NCBI GenBank assembly: GCA_021199475.1
Contig: JAJQHZ010000151.1
Location: forward strand, 1-32,536
Origin: Lachnospiraceae bacterium
GTDB taxonomy: Bacteria; Bacillota; Clostridia; Lachnospirales; Lachnospiraceae
Direction of reading: 5' to 3'
Length of the DNA stretch: 32,536 nucleotides
Shown in pieces: positions 1 to 7,854 of the stretch. The position numbers were made by a program, and so were the translations under genes. The notes under the pieces were generated by a model. The model worked only from the letters and a program-made list of their open reading frames with translations. It had not been told where the DNA came from and did not search any database. Position 1 is the stretch's first letter. The number at the start of each line of letters is the position of its first letter.

Positions 1-116
1 TACCTATAAAGGTAACACGTTTTTGGCGATTGTGGAAGTGGTATTTTTCCTGTGAGGTGAAAAAATTCAGTAAATGCCTCGGGTCATAGCGGTGCTTCAC
101 ATTTCACTATAGAATT

Positions 117-137
117 CAACCGCAGTCAGGTTGTTTT
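117..137 (+). terminator. Weak candidate terminator at the left edge
   Basis: A five-base-pair stem (CAACC / GGTTG) with a seven-base loop is followed by five T. It would end a gene entering from the left on the plus strand, but no such gene end is visible in the first 116 bases. The stem is short, so this is a weak call. Confidence 0.25.
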
Positions 138-158
138 TATCATGCAGGGAATTACTCG

Positions 159-1040
159 TCAGCAGCAGTCTGCGCAGCCAGAGCGAACGAAATCAACCAG
201 GCCCTGTACATGCGGCGAAAGAATCTGATCTTTACGGACTGCCATATAGATGGCGCGTGTAAAATGCTCCTGCTCCAACGGTACGAGAACCGTGTTTTCG
301 CTGTGAACCTGCGAATAATCTGTGGTGATAAAGACGCCCAGTCCGGCCTCGACCATCCCAAGCAGTCCGACTTCATCATTGGAAAGACCCGCGGTAACCG
401 TATGTACATGATAGTAGTCCAGCATCTCATGAATCATCTGTGAATAGGCCGATGAACAGGTGAAAAGCATCGGGCACCCGTCAAGCTCCTCCGGCCGGAT
501 CCGTTTTTTTGACGCAAAGGGACTGTTTTTCTGAACGACGACATGGAAAGGGAATTCGCATACCTTTGTGAACTGTACTTTTTTCGCATTTTTTACATAT
601 GAGCAGAACACTACGTCATGCTGACCGGCAAGCAGGTCCCTTAACAGGTCTTCCGACATACCGATTTCCGTGCGGCACCGGAGTTCTTTTTGGAGGGTGT
701 CCTGATACGCTTTTATCATGGGAGCCAGATAAGGGATCAGGGCCGGGGAGATGCATCCGATGGAGAATCGCTCGTTTTCGCCGGAAAAATTGCGGAGCAC
801 CTCAACGCCCTGATCAATTCTGCTCAGAGCCTGATCCACATACGGGAGAAACATTCTTCCGGCCTCGCTCAGACGGACATTGCGCCCGCTTTTTTCAAAC
901 AGAACGCAGCCGAGCTCGGACTCGAGCTGCGCGATGGCTTTGCTTAAAGAGGGCTGTGAGATGTAGAGCATGTCGGCAGCCCTGCGAAAATGCTCTGTGT
1001 TTGCGAGTGTCTGGAAATAACGAAGCTGGTTTAATGTCAT
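159..1040 (-). CDS. LysR-family transcriptional regulator
   Basis: This is a DNA-binding regulator of 293 residues, the usual LysR length. Residues 1-60 form the winged helix-turn-helix, with the family pattern MTLNQLRYF, then FRRAADMLYISQPSLSKAI, then a beta wing ending in VRLSEAG. The rest is the two-lobed effector-binding domain, starting near residue 90. I chose the ATG at 1040 because it opens the canonical HTH and has a G-rich ribosome-binding site; the upstream extension to 1097 has no family match. The gene diverges from the exported reductase at 1247, and a 15-base LysR box (1101-1115) lies between them, so it probably controls that reductase and itself. In L. plantarum a LysR protein (TanR) controls tannase and gallate genes, so a phenolic effector is possible. 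That is inference. Confidence 0.9.
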   Translation of the reverse strand: MTLNQLRYFQTLANTEHFRRAADMLYISQPSLSKAIAQLESELGCVLFEKSGRNVRLSEAGRMFLPYVDQALSRIDQGVEVLRNFSGENERFSIGCISPALIPYLAPMIKAYQDTLQKELRCRTEIGMSEDLLRDLLAGQHDVVFCSYVKNAKKVQFTKVCEFPFHVVVQKNSPFASKKRIRPEELDGCPMLFTCSSAYSQMIHEMLDYYHVHTVTAGLSNDEVGLLGMVEAGLGVFITTDYSQVHSENTVLVPLEQEHFTRAIYMAVRKDQILSPHVQGLVDFVRSGCADCC

Positions 1041-1100
1041 AAGCAATGCCCCCTTTTGATACAAAAAAGAGATCCTTTGCTGAAAAGTATAACACAACCG

Positions 1101-1115
1101 ATAGCTTTTGGCTAT
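1101..1115. promoter_or_regulatory. LysR box (ATAG-N7-CTAT, T-N11-A type)
   Basis: The sequence ATAGCTTTTGGCTAT is an interrupted palindrome with the T-N11-A core typical of LysR-family operators. It lies 61 bases upstream of the LysR start and 132 bases upstream of the divergent reductase, where an autoregulatory and activating site is expected. The symmetry is directly visible; binding by the adjacent LysR is inferred from position. Confidence 0.65.
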
Positions 1116-1160
1116 GGATTTATGCCTTTTTTCAATTAGAAAACAGGGTGCCCAGGTGGT

Positions 1161-1176
1161 AATATATCGATATATT
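1161..1176. promoter_or_regulatory. Perfect 16-bp AT palindrome
   Basis: AATATATCGATATATT is a perfect inverted repeat, 70 bases before the reductase start. It is directly followed by a T-run and a TATACA element that could serve as a -10 box. It could be a second regulator contact site or simply the AT-rich promoter core. Confidence 0.35.
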
Positions 1177-1246
1177 TTTTTATACAGATCAGGCGGATTC
1201 CCGTTTCGTGCAGGAAAAGAGGGAAAACCGGAAAGGGAGGATTTTT

Positions 1247-3184
1247 ATGAAACGGAAACTTTTAGCAGGACTTCTGGCTCTGTCCATGACGGCAGGTCTG
1301 GCAGGCGGCGCGGCTTCCGTTCTTGCGGCGGATGGTGTCGCGGGGACCTATGAAGGAGTCGGAGAAGGGCGTAATGGGGACATCGTAGTTGAGGTTACGC
1401 TGGATGATGACGGTGTGATTACGGACATTGAGGTGACAGAGCAGGAAGAAACGGACGGTGTCGGTACACTGGCATTTGACCTGATTCCGTCGATGGTGGA
1501 AAATAATACGATTGCGGTGGATGCGGTGACCGGCGCAACGCTTTCCAGCGAGGGCCTGATTGAGGCGGTGACAAACGCACTGCTCGCGGCAGGTGTGGAC
1601 CCGGCGGATTACGAGAATGCGGTTTCTGCCGAGCAGGGCGAAGATACGACCTATGATGTGGATGTTGTGATCATCGGAGCGGGCGGCGCCGGTATGGCGG
1701 CAGCGGCCAGCGCGGCAGAGCAGGGCGCGAGTGTTCTGGTGCTGGAGAAGAGTTCGGCGATCGGCGGCAACACGAAGCTGGGTGAGGGCACTTATAACAG
1801 CGCGGACCCGGATATGCAGGCTTCGATCGAGATGACAGCGGATAACTGTGCTGAGGTCGAGGAGGCCATCAGCGTAGAGACCGATGATCCGGAGTATCAG
1901 GCACTGATTGACGACGTCGCGGCAGATTATGCCGAATGGCAGGAGAACAATGGCGAGACGCTGTTTGATAGCGTGAACTGGCATGCGCTGCAGACATACA
2001 TTGGCGGCGGCTCCATTGATAATATTGAACTGATCCGGCTGTATGCAGAGCAGGCGCCGGTGACTCTGGAGTGGCTCGAGGATGAGATTGGCATACCGTT
2101 CAAGAGCGATTATATCTTTATGGCGATCGGCGGCAAATGGGCGCGCGGCCATCAGGTCGATCTCGTGGCGGCTACCGGTGCAGAGGGAGACAACGGCGGA
2201 CGCGTATATATTGAAAAACTCGAGGAATACGCAACGGAACGCGGAACTATCATTGAGACAAATGCACCGGCGACCAGCCTTCTGATTGATGAAAACGGCA
2301 CTGTGGTCGGCTGCGAGGCGACCCGTACGGATGGCAGCGTGATTACCGTAAATGCGGACAGCGTGATTCTGACGACCGGCGGCTATGGCGCGGACAGCGA
2401 CTTGGTTCTTAAATACAGTGACGGCGCGATTACCACGACGCTGCACAGCTGCGCGGTGACCAGCACCGGCGACGGGCTTGCTCTGGCGGAAGAGGCCGGA
2501 GCCAGCCTGATTAATCTGGACCAGATTCAGGTGCACCCGCTGGGCGACCCGATTGATGATTGCGGCTGCGTGAGCGAGTTCGTCGGAAACTGGCTGAGCG
2601 CGACGGAATATCTGTTTGTCAATAAAGAGGGCGAGCGTTTTATTAATGAGGATAATACCCGCTACGCAATCAGTATGGCAGAGCTGGAGCAGACCGATGG
2701 CGAGATGTGGCTGATTGTGGACAGCAGTGAGATTGCAGACGACGACACGCGTGACGAACTGATTGCGAGCCTGCTTGCGGACGGACATTCCTACGTGGCA
2801 GACACATTAGAAGAGCTGGCGGAGATCATTGGTGTAGATGCGGACACGCTGCTGGCTACGGTGGAAACCTACAATGAAGGTATGGTAAATGGCGAGGACG
2901 AGTATGGAAAATCTGCGAGTGCGGATTCTGTCATCGAGCAGGGACCATTCTACGCGAGCCTTCGCACCCCGACGGTTCATTACACCATGGGCGGTATTGA
3001 GATCAACACCGAGGCACAGGTCATCGACACCGAAGGCAATGTGATCGAAGGGCTCTATGCGGCGGGCGAAGTGACCAGCGGTATCCATGGAAACAACCGC
3101 CTTGGCGGCAACGCATATCCGGACATCATGACCTTCGGGCGTATCGCAGGCCTGAATGCGGCAGCTGCAGCGGCTGAAGAGTAA
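1247..3184 (+). CDS. Secreted flavin reductase, FMN-bind plus FAD-binding-2 (fumarate reductase superfamily)
   Basis: This 645-residue protein has a Sec signal peptide (MKRKLLAGLLALSM, cleavage near VLA-ADG) and no later membrane segment, so it acts outside the cell membrane. Residues about 30-115 are an FMN-binding domain with the flavinylation motif DAVTGATLS; Thr98 is the expected ApbE-linked FMN site. From residue 144, GAGGAG begins the FAD fold. The fumarate-reductase active-site set is present: His430 (IQVHP), Arg472 (NTRYA), His578 (VHYTMGG) and Arg618 (GNNRLGG). It should therefore reduce the double bond of an alpha,beta-unsaturated carboxylate, fed by extracellular flavin electron transfer. 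The substrate (fumarate, urocanate, a cinnamate or other) cannot be read from the sequence; next to phenolic-acid genes a hydroxycinnamate is plausible. The start at 1247 follows GGGAGG; the longer frame from 1208 lacks a good site. Confidence 0.88.
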   Translation: MKRKLLAGLLALSMTAGLAGGAASVLAADGVAGTYEGVGEGRNGDIVVEVTLDDDGVITDIEVTEQEETDGVGTLAFDLIPSMVENNTIAVDAVTGATLSSEGLIEAVTNALLAAGVDPADYENAVSAEQGEDTTYDVDVVIIGAGGAGMAAAASAAEQGASVLVLEKSSAIGGNTKLGEGTYNSADPDMQASIEMTADNCAEVEEAISVETDDPEYQALIDDVAADYAEWQENNGETLFDSVNWHALQTYIGGGSIDNIELIRLYAEQAPVTLEWLEDEIGIPFKSDYIFMAIGGKWARGHQVDLVAATGAEGDNGGRVYIEKLEEYATERGTIIETNAPATSLLIDENGTVVGCEATRTDGSVITVNADSVILTTGGYGADSDLVLKYSDGAITTTLHSCAVTSTGDGLALAEEAGASLINLDQIQVHPLGDPIDDCGCVSEFVGNWLSATEYLFVNKEGERFINEDNTRYAISMAELEQTDGEMWLIVDSSEIADDDTRDELIASLLADGHSYVADTLEELAEIIGVDADTLLATVETYNEGMVNGEDEYGKSASADSVIEQGPFYASLRTPTVHYTMGGIEINTEAQVIDTEGNVIEGLYAAGEVTSGIHGNNRLGGNAYPDIMTFGRIAGLNAAAAAAEE

Positions 3185-3203
3185 ATAGATTTTTCACAGC
3201 TGC

Positions 3204-3221
3204 CCGGAACCTGAGTTCCGG
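3204..3221 (+). other. Hairpin after the reductase gene, no T-run
   Basis: CCGGAAC and GTTCCGG form a perfect seven-base-pair stem with a CTGA loop, 20 bases after the reductase stop. There is no T-run, so it is more likely an mRNA 3'-end stabiliser than a terminator. A better terminator lies about 100 bases further on. Confidence 0.4.
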
Positions 3222-3310
3222 AGGAAACGGACCAGATTGAAAAAAACTGAAATGAGCCATATGTCATACTTATATCAGAAAATACGGGTGTGACATATAA
3301 TGCGAATGGT

Positions 3311-3341
3311 GGGCCGGGCGTATGCCCGGCTCATTTTATTA
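3311..3341 (+). terminator. Rho-independent terminator after the reductase gene
   Basis: GCCGGGC and GCCCGGC pair around a GTAT loop. The stem extends to nine pairs with one G-U wobble and is followed by ATTTTATT. It separates the reductase transcript from the UbiX gene, which therefore likely has its own promoter. Confidence 0.65.
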
Positions 3342-3349
3342 TGGTAATT

Positions 3350-3366
3350 TATCATTTGATGTGATA
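3350..3366. promoter_or_regulatory. LysR-type box upstream of the UbiX gene
   Basis: TATCATTTGATGTGATA is a 17-base interrupted palindrome (TATCA-N7-TGATA) with an ATCA-N7-TGAT, T-N11-A core. It lies 77 bases upstream of the flavin prenyltransferase start and just after the previous terminator. Its half-sites differ from the box at 1101, so it may bind a different LysR protein, or the match may be fortuitous in AT-rich DNA. Confidence 0.45.
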
Positions 3367-3442
3367 TGATGCAGGCAGAGAATGAGTTTGGAATGATACT
3401 GTGAACAGGATTGCAGTAAGGAAAATGGAATGAGAGGGCTTT

Positions 3443-4021
3443 ATGAAACGGATTGTGGTAGGCATCAGCGGCGCCAGCGGGTTTCCTCTGGCTGTCTGCC
3501 TTTTAAAAGAACTGAAAAAGATACCGGGGATAGAGACACATCTGGTTTTTACTTATGGTGCGGAGCTTACCGCGAAGCAGGAAAGCGGCCTGAACGCGGA
3601 GCAGATCCGCGCACTTGCAGATGTCTGCTATGAGAACAGCAACATCGGTGCGGCCATCGCGAGCGGCACTTTCCTGACGGAAGGCATGATTATCCTGCCC
3701 TGCTCTATGAAAACCGTTAGCGGTATCGCACATGGCTTTAGTGAGAACCTGCTGCTGCGCGCGGCGGATGTGACGATCAAGGAGCGCCGAAACCTGGTGC
3801 TCGCTGTGCGCGAAACGCCCCTGAGTCCGATTCATCTGGAGAATATGCTTACGCTGTCGAGACTGCAGAATGTTTATATCATGCCGCCGATGGTGACGTA
3901 TTATATGAAAGAGAATGCGGAAAACGAGCCGCTGCAGGTTACTGACATGGAGCGCCATATCGTCGGGAAGCTGCTGCAGCCGTTTGGAATTGAAATGGAA
4001 GGTTTTCGGAGGTGGAGTTGA
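3443..4021 (+). CDS. lpdB: UbiX-family flavin prenyltransferase (LpdB-like)
   Basis: UbiX proteins join dimethylallyl phosphate to FMN to make prenyl-FMN, the cofactor of UbiD decarboxylases. The 192-residue length is typical. The family signatures are all present: the N-terminal GISGASG phosphate loop, SGTFLTEGMIILPCSMKT, ENLLLRAADVTIKERR, LVLAVRETPLSPIHLENM, and the C-terminal NVYIMPPMVTYY. The ATG at 3443 is the natural start before MKRIVVGISG. The gene lies upstream of an LpdD-like gene, and the window's only UbiD-type decarboxylase is at 31065, about 27 kb away. It probably supplies cofactor to that enzyme. The family assignment is firm; the lpdB name is by pathway context. Confidence 0.92.
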   Translation: MKRIVVGISGASGFPLAVCLLKELKKIPGIETHLVFTYGAELTAKQESGLNAEQIRALADVCYENSNIGAAIASGTFLTEGMIILPCSMKTVSGIAHGFSENLLLRAADVTIKERRNLVLAVRETPLSPIHLENMLTLSRLQNVYIMPPMVTYYMKENAENEPLQVTDMERHIVGKLLQPFGIEMEGFRRWS

Positions 4022-4181
4022 AAATCCTTATTGCTGAGAATTTTCTGAGGCCGGATTTTGGAAATATCTCGTTATAATCAGATAATCAGCTGGTTCAAAC
4101 AGGTGTCGCTTCTGCTGCAGGTCATTTCAGATGGAACCGGAGCGATTCTCAGATGGATTTGAGTGCTTAAAGTGAGGAAAG

Positions 4182-4580
4182 ATGGAAGAGCGGATGGATA
4201 TGAAACAGTTGAATTATAAAAAAACGGTGTGCGGGATTACGATTCTTTGCGATGTGATTCCGATGGGGCCGGACTATACCATCTGTATTCGCGACGACAA
4301 AAATGGACACATTGGATCCGCAGTTCTGTCGATCGCCCGGCCGAGCCTGACCGGCGAGGGGATCAGCGTCACGTCCTCAGTTCTGAACCGGCTGGGGCAT
4401 AAGGATGAGGAGATTGCCCGCCGGATCGCGGAAACGGTAGCCAGGCGTCAGAATTGTACGGTCGTGTGTACCTGTGGGATTCATATTGATCACATCCGGC
4501 CGGAACAGATACAGGAAATTCTGGATGCCTGCAGGGAACTGGAGGAGAATGTAGTGGAAAGCCTCACCCGTCACTTTTAA
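4182..4580 (+). CDS. lpdD: LpdD-like protein (prenyl-flavin chaperone or small subunit of a UbiD-type decarboxylase)
   Basis: This 132-residue protein resembles the LpdD/YclD group that accompanies UbiX/UbiD-type hydroxyarylic-acid decarboxylases such as gallate decarboxylase. Recognisable features are the opening YKKTVCGITILCDVIPMG, the stretch IGSAVLSIARPSLTG, the segment SVLNRLGHKDEEIAR, and a Cys-rich core VVCTCGIHIDHI. It is soluble, with no signal peptide. In L. plantarum LpdD is encoded with the catalytic LpdC, whereas here it follows the UbiX gene by 160 bases. Start codons at 4182, 4194 and 4200 are all possible; GTGAGG precedes 4182 closely. The last 17 bases overlap the end of the convergent potassium-channel gene. 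The family is recalled by pattern, so I am less sure than for UbiX. Confidence 0.75.
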   Translation: MEERMDMKQLNYKKTVCGITILCDVIPMGPDYTICIRDDKNGHIGSAVLSIARPSLTGEGISVTSSVLNRLGHKDEEIARRIAETVARRQNCTVVCTCGIHIDHIRPEQIQEILDACRELEENVVESLTRHF

Positions 4581-6150
4581 GCTGAAGCTCCCCCAGCAGT
4601 TCCCAGGAATAATCCCCATAGGCCTTCGCCTGGGGCGTCAGCTCGTCGTAAGGGCACAGGCGCGGGTCCTGCCGGAGCGTCTGGCTGTGAACCGGACCGC
4701 GGGACCAGTTGTGATACAGATAAAACCGCATCCACCGCAGGTGCTCGATCTGGCGGTACGCATCCAGGCAGGCTTTATCCTGAATGTTTTTCTGGTAAGC
4801 GGCATAAGCCTGAGAGAGCGTTTCCGGCGTCAGCTCCGTTAGTGTTTCATTCTGCTTTTCCAGCAGAATCCGGACCTTTACAAATATATGTTCGGACGCG
4901 GCGATTTTGGACTGACGGAGATAGTCGCCAAGTGCATCCCATCCCAGGGCGTTTTGCGGATGGCTGCTGCGGTAGAGGTCGTTCATAGCGATGGCCACCT
5001 GATTTAATGTAGTGCGAAGGACATGCTCCGGCGTATAGATGGATTCTGCCACGCCAAAGTGAGAAACATCCGGGATAAACCGGCTGCTCCTCAGGTCAAT
5101 GCGCCCGCAGATCTGATAATAGCGGCGCAGCTGCCAGAAAATATCCCATCCCTCCTGCTCATCGTCGCAGCAGATAATGACCCGGTCCGCGGACGCAAGC
5201 AGCTCGTGCTTCGACGTCCAGGAAGAGGAATGAAAAAGAATGGAATCCCGGTCATCCGCTTCCTCCTGAACAGAAAAAAGACCACTCAGGTTTGCGTGGA
5301 TGCTCAGAAAACGGTTCGAGCCTCCGAAAATATGGTAGGCGACATGGTGCTCCGGCGAGATGACATTGGTAAGGATTGCGTACTTGAGCAGAGCCTCCCC
5401 ATAATGACCAAAGCCGAGCAGGACAATCCGGCGCTCGCTTCGCAGCAGCGGCTTCTGCCGCCAGTATTCCCGTGCGCAGCATTCGTAAGAGTGGAAAAAA
5501 TGAATATTTCCGGAGAGCATTTCCTCTCCGCTGACCGTTCGGGCGTAAACCTCTACCGGAAGCTGCGAAATGTTGGCAGCCTTTGCGTTGACGCCGATAT
5601 CGTTTTCCTTCATAAAAAAGACGCTGCACCGGTTGCCGGTATCCCCTTTGAGCTCCGCGATGCGCTCCGGAGAGACATTGACAAACAGGCAGGGATAATC
5701 CGGCGTTTCCGCAATCTGACTTTTGCTCAGACCGTAAATAATCACGGCACGCGGCTCGCTCTGCAGGATCTGCCCGGCAAGGGTGACCGATTCCGGGCTG
5801 GCATCCGCAAAATAGAACCAGTCCTTGCGCTTCAGGAAGGAAAGACGAAACAGTGGAAATCCTTCGCTTGTCAGAAACGAGAGCAGCGTACTGATCAAAG
5901 TAACCAGGATGCCGGTGGAAAGCAGTACAAAGACAACGCCAATCGCCCGGCCCATGGGCGTGACCGGGGTGATGTCACCATAGCCGACGGTGGTCAGCGT
6001 CGCCACCGAATACCACAGGGCATCGATAAAGGTATCAATCGAGGACAAGGGCTCGTCTGCCTCCGCTTTCATCAGAAGGAGCAGGAGCGCGATATATACA
6101 AATACAACAACCAGAATAATGGTCAGGGGAAGCCGGTGCTTTTTCTTCAT
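4564..6150 (-). CDS. Two-TM potassium channel with TrkA-N-like domain and RyR-like C-terminus
   Basis: The 528-residue product is an integral membrane ion channel. A first helix (about residues 8-27, VVFVYIALLLLLM) is followed by a pore loop with the K+ selectivity filter TTVGYGD and a second helix (VVFVLLSTGILVTLIS). The cytoplasmic part includes a Rossmann-like segment, RRIVLLGFGHYGEALLKY, and ADRVIICCDDEQEGW, as in KTN/TrkA-N gating domains. The C-terminus (IEHLRWMRFYLYHNW) matches the short ryanodine-receptor (RyR) repeat domain found in some bacterial proteins. I chose the ATG at 6150 because GGAGG sits eight bases upstream; a GTG at 6198 is less likely. It has its own promoter (6252-6280) and is unrelated to its neighbours in function. 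The ligand it senses is unknown. Confidence 0.85.
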   Translation of the reverse strand: MKKKHRLPLTIILVVVFVYIALLLLLMKAEADEPLSSIDTFIDALWYSVATLTTVGYGDITPVTPMGRAIGVVFVLLSTGILVTLISTLLSFLTSEGFPLFRLSFLKRKDWFYFADASPESVTLAGQILQSEPRAVIIYGLSKSQIAETPDYPCLFVNVSPERIAELKGDTGNRCSVFFMKENDIGVNAKAANISQLPVEVYARTVSGEEMLSGNIHFFHSYECCAREYWRQKPLLRSERRIVLLGFGHYGEALLKYAILTNVISPEHHVAYHIFGGSNRFLSIHANLSGLFSVQEEADDRDSILFHSSSWTSKHELLASADRVIICCDDEQEGWDIFWQLRRYYQICGRIDLRSSRFIPDVSHFGVAESIYTPEHVLRTTLNQVAIAMNDLYRSSHPQNALGWDALGDYLRQSKIAASEHIFVKVRILLEKQNETLTELTPETLSQAYAAYQKNIQDKACLDAYRQIEHLRWMRFYLYHNWSRGPVHSQTLRQDPRLCPYDELTPQAKAYGDYSWELLGELQLKSDG

Positions 6151-6251
6151 GGGTGAATCCTCCGGACGGTTTGGTATTACTGCCGTCTGCTTTACCACGG
6201 GTGCGAGGTGAAAATCATTTGATATGGTCGGGGGCTTTGCTCCCGATAAAA

Positions 6252-6280
6252 ACTATAACACATCTTATTTTCTGAGACAA
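6252..6280 (-). promoter_or_regulatory. Sigma-A-type promoter of the potassium-channel gene
   Basis: On the minus strand TTGTCT and TATAGT are separated by exactly 17 bases, about 100 bases upstream of the channel start. A hairpin (arms 6228-6235 and 6239-6246, one mismatch) lies in the resulting leader. The 382-base gap between 6151 and 6532 otherwise holds only the plus-strand promoter at 6417. Confidence 0.6.
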
Positions 6281-6416
6281 GGGATAAAAGATCAGGTATG
6301 GAATGCTTGCATTCCGATTCATACCTTTGCGTCACACGAATCATTTTCTGATTCAATCAAAATGTCTGCTTTGAGCTGCGGAAACCGGAGAATTGCCAGA
6401 TTCCGGATTGTCTTTA

Positions 6417-6445
6417 TTGACTTAAATGGTTACTTTATCTATAAT
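6417..6445 (+). promoter_or_regulatory. Near-consensus sigma-A promoter before the esterase remnant
   Basis: TTGACT and TATAAT are separated by exactly 17 bases, eleven of twelve consensus positions. The nearest downstream reading frame is the 58-codon esterase remnant at 6533, which also has a good ribosome-binding site. This looks like the original promoter of a now deleted gene, and it may also serve the DUF89 gene at 6958. Confidence 0.7.
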
Positions 6446-6532
6446 GGTTTCATGGGAGTGAAGGATTCATGCGTGAAATCTTGTCGCAGAGGTTTTATAA
6501 CCGAGGGTTCCTAATAGAAGGAGGAATGCACG

Positions 6533-6709
6533 ATGTCACTGGCGCCGCTGCTTTACAGCAAACTGCTGGAGTGCCGGGTGCCGTGTGAATTTCAGTTCTA
6601 TGGCGACAAGGATCATGAGCTTGGTCATGTGTTCCACTTGAACATGAAGTCGGAGATTGCCGCCGTGTGCAACGATGCGCAGTGCGAATCCTTCCGGAAG
6701 TTTTTGTAA
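6533..6709 (+). pseudogene. C-terminal remnant of an HSL-type alpha/beta-hydrolase
   Basis: This 58-codon frame starts with ATG after an AGGAGG site, then encodes a sequence matching the last 55 residues of the esterase at 19910-20794: 47 of 55 are identical by my alignment, and most DNA differences are at third codon positions. It keeps the catalytic-His segment (YGDKDHELGHVFHLNM) and the common end CNDAQCE-FRKFL. The nucleophile elbow and oxyanion HGGG are absent, so it cannot be an esterase. The first two residues (MS) match the start of the intact paralogue, so the simplest origin is an in-frame internal deletion joining the start codon region to the 3' end. Promoter and ribosome site survive, so a small protein could still be made. 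Confidence 0.85.
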
Positions 6710-6957
6710 AGGGATCTGCTTTTTGAAGGTTTGAAATCTGAAGAAACTGCAATTTCTGCAAAGTATAGTTATGAGAAAATGTGCAAACCGTGAGAGATTC
6801 GCAGGGACGGCCATGCGGCGGGGAAAAGGCTAGTTGATGCGGGTTGCTTCGGCTGTAAAAGGTTAGGAACTGTGCTTCATGCATGATTCGGCACAATCTG
6901 GGCATGTTGGTTTGCGTCAGATCCTTACTGTCAATCAACTTATGAGGAGAAAATAGT

Positions 6958-7824
6958 ATGAATACCTTACTGCGTTCGGAATGCATTCAGTGTCTGGCCG
7001 GAAAACAGCTTAACAAGATACCTGAGAATGCGGCGGAAGAGCAGAAGCTTGCATTTTTACAGAGAATGTGCGGTATTTTATCCGATGCTCCGAAGGAGAC
7101 CTGCGCGCCGGTGATTGTGCGGGATATTGATCGGGTGCGAAAGGAACTGTTCGGCGAGGTTTCTGATTATTCCAGGGAAAAGTCTTATTACAATCAGCTC
7201 ATGCTGGAGAAGGCGGAGGGCATCCGGGAGCAGATTCACAGCGCGGATGACCCTCTGCGAAAAGCGCTGCAGTTTTCTCTGGTGGGGAATTATATCGACT
7301 TTTCTGCGGTGAAGAATGTGGAGGAATCCTATCTGGAGAAGCTTTTGGAGGAAGTGGAGCAAAATAGCGTCACTGGCGAGGCCTATGAGAGCCTGAAGCA
7401 GGATTTGAGCAGGAGCCGGAATTTGCTCTTTTTGACGGACAATGCGGGGGAAGGGGTGCTGGATAAGCTGTTTCTGGAGGTGATCCGGGAACGGTATCCG
7501 CAGCTTCGCGTGAAGGTGTTAGTAAAGGGACAGGCTGTCTCAAATGATGTGACGATGGAGGATGCGCGGGAAATCGGCCTGCCGGAAGTGGCGGAGGTGT
7601 ACGACAATGGCAATGGAATTGCCGGTACCTGGCTGCCGGAGCTGTCAGGGCAGGCGAAAGCCATCTGGGAGGAAGCGGAGGTTATCATCGCCAAGGGGCA
7701 GGCAAATTACGAAACCCTGCGTCTTAGCGGGGACAATATCTATTTTATATTCCTCTGTAAATGCAGGCTGTTTTGTGAGAATTTTCAGGTGCCACCGTTT
7801 ACAGGGATGCTGGTTCATGAATAA
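6958..7824 (+). CDS. DUF89 / ARMT1-like metal-dependent phosphatase
   Basis: This 288-residue cytoplasmic protein belongs to the DUF89 damage-control phosphatases, which hydrolyse surplus or damaged phosphometabolites such as sugar phosphates using a divalent metal. Visible signatures are an N-terminal helical part with Cys residues (RSECIQCLAG), the metal-site motif LTDNAGE at residues 159-165, VKVLVKGQAVSNDVT, GNGIAGTWL, and IIAKGQANYETL. The length matches stand-alone bacterial members. It ends 30 bases before the response regulator gene and is probably co-transcribed with it. A housekeeping role in clearing sugar phosphates from the transporter's substrate would fit, but the substrate is not determinable here. 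AGGAG is six bases before the ATG. Confidence 0.85.
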   Translation: MNTLLRSECIQCLAGKQLNKIPENAAEEQKLAFLQRMCGILSDAPKETCAPVIVRDIDRVRKELFGEVSDYSREKSYYNQLMLEKAEGIREQIHSADDPLRKALQFSLVGNYIDFSAVKNVEESYLEKLLEEVEQNSVTGEAYESLKQDLSRSRNLLFLTDNAGEGVLDKLFLEVIRERYPQLRVKVLVKGQAVSNDVTMEDAREIGLPEVAEVYDNGNGIAGTWLPELSGQAKAIWEEAEVIIAKGQANYETLRLSGDNIYFIFLCKCRLFCENFQVPPFTGMLVHE

Positions 7825-7854
7825 ACCGGAGATAGAAAGAACAGGAGGCCGTTT

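Noticed and set aside
1262-2788. Long minus-strand open frame opposite the exported reductase
   Set aside because: It is a mirror of a strongly coding plus-strand gene; it has no ribosome site and no recognisable domain.
4022-4181. TATAAT at 4073-4078 between UbiX and LpdD genes
   Set aside because: No -35 hexamer at suitable spacing; I do not call a promoter.
5023-6156. Plus-strand open frame of 377 codons opposite the potassium-channel gene
   Set aside because: The minus-strand frame has the selectivity filter and ribosome site; the plus-strand product has no family features.
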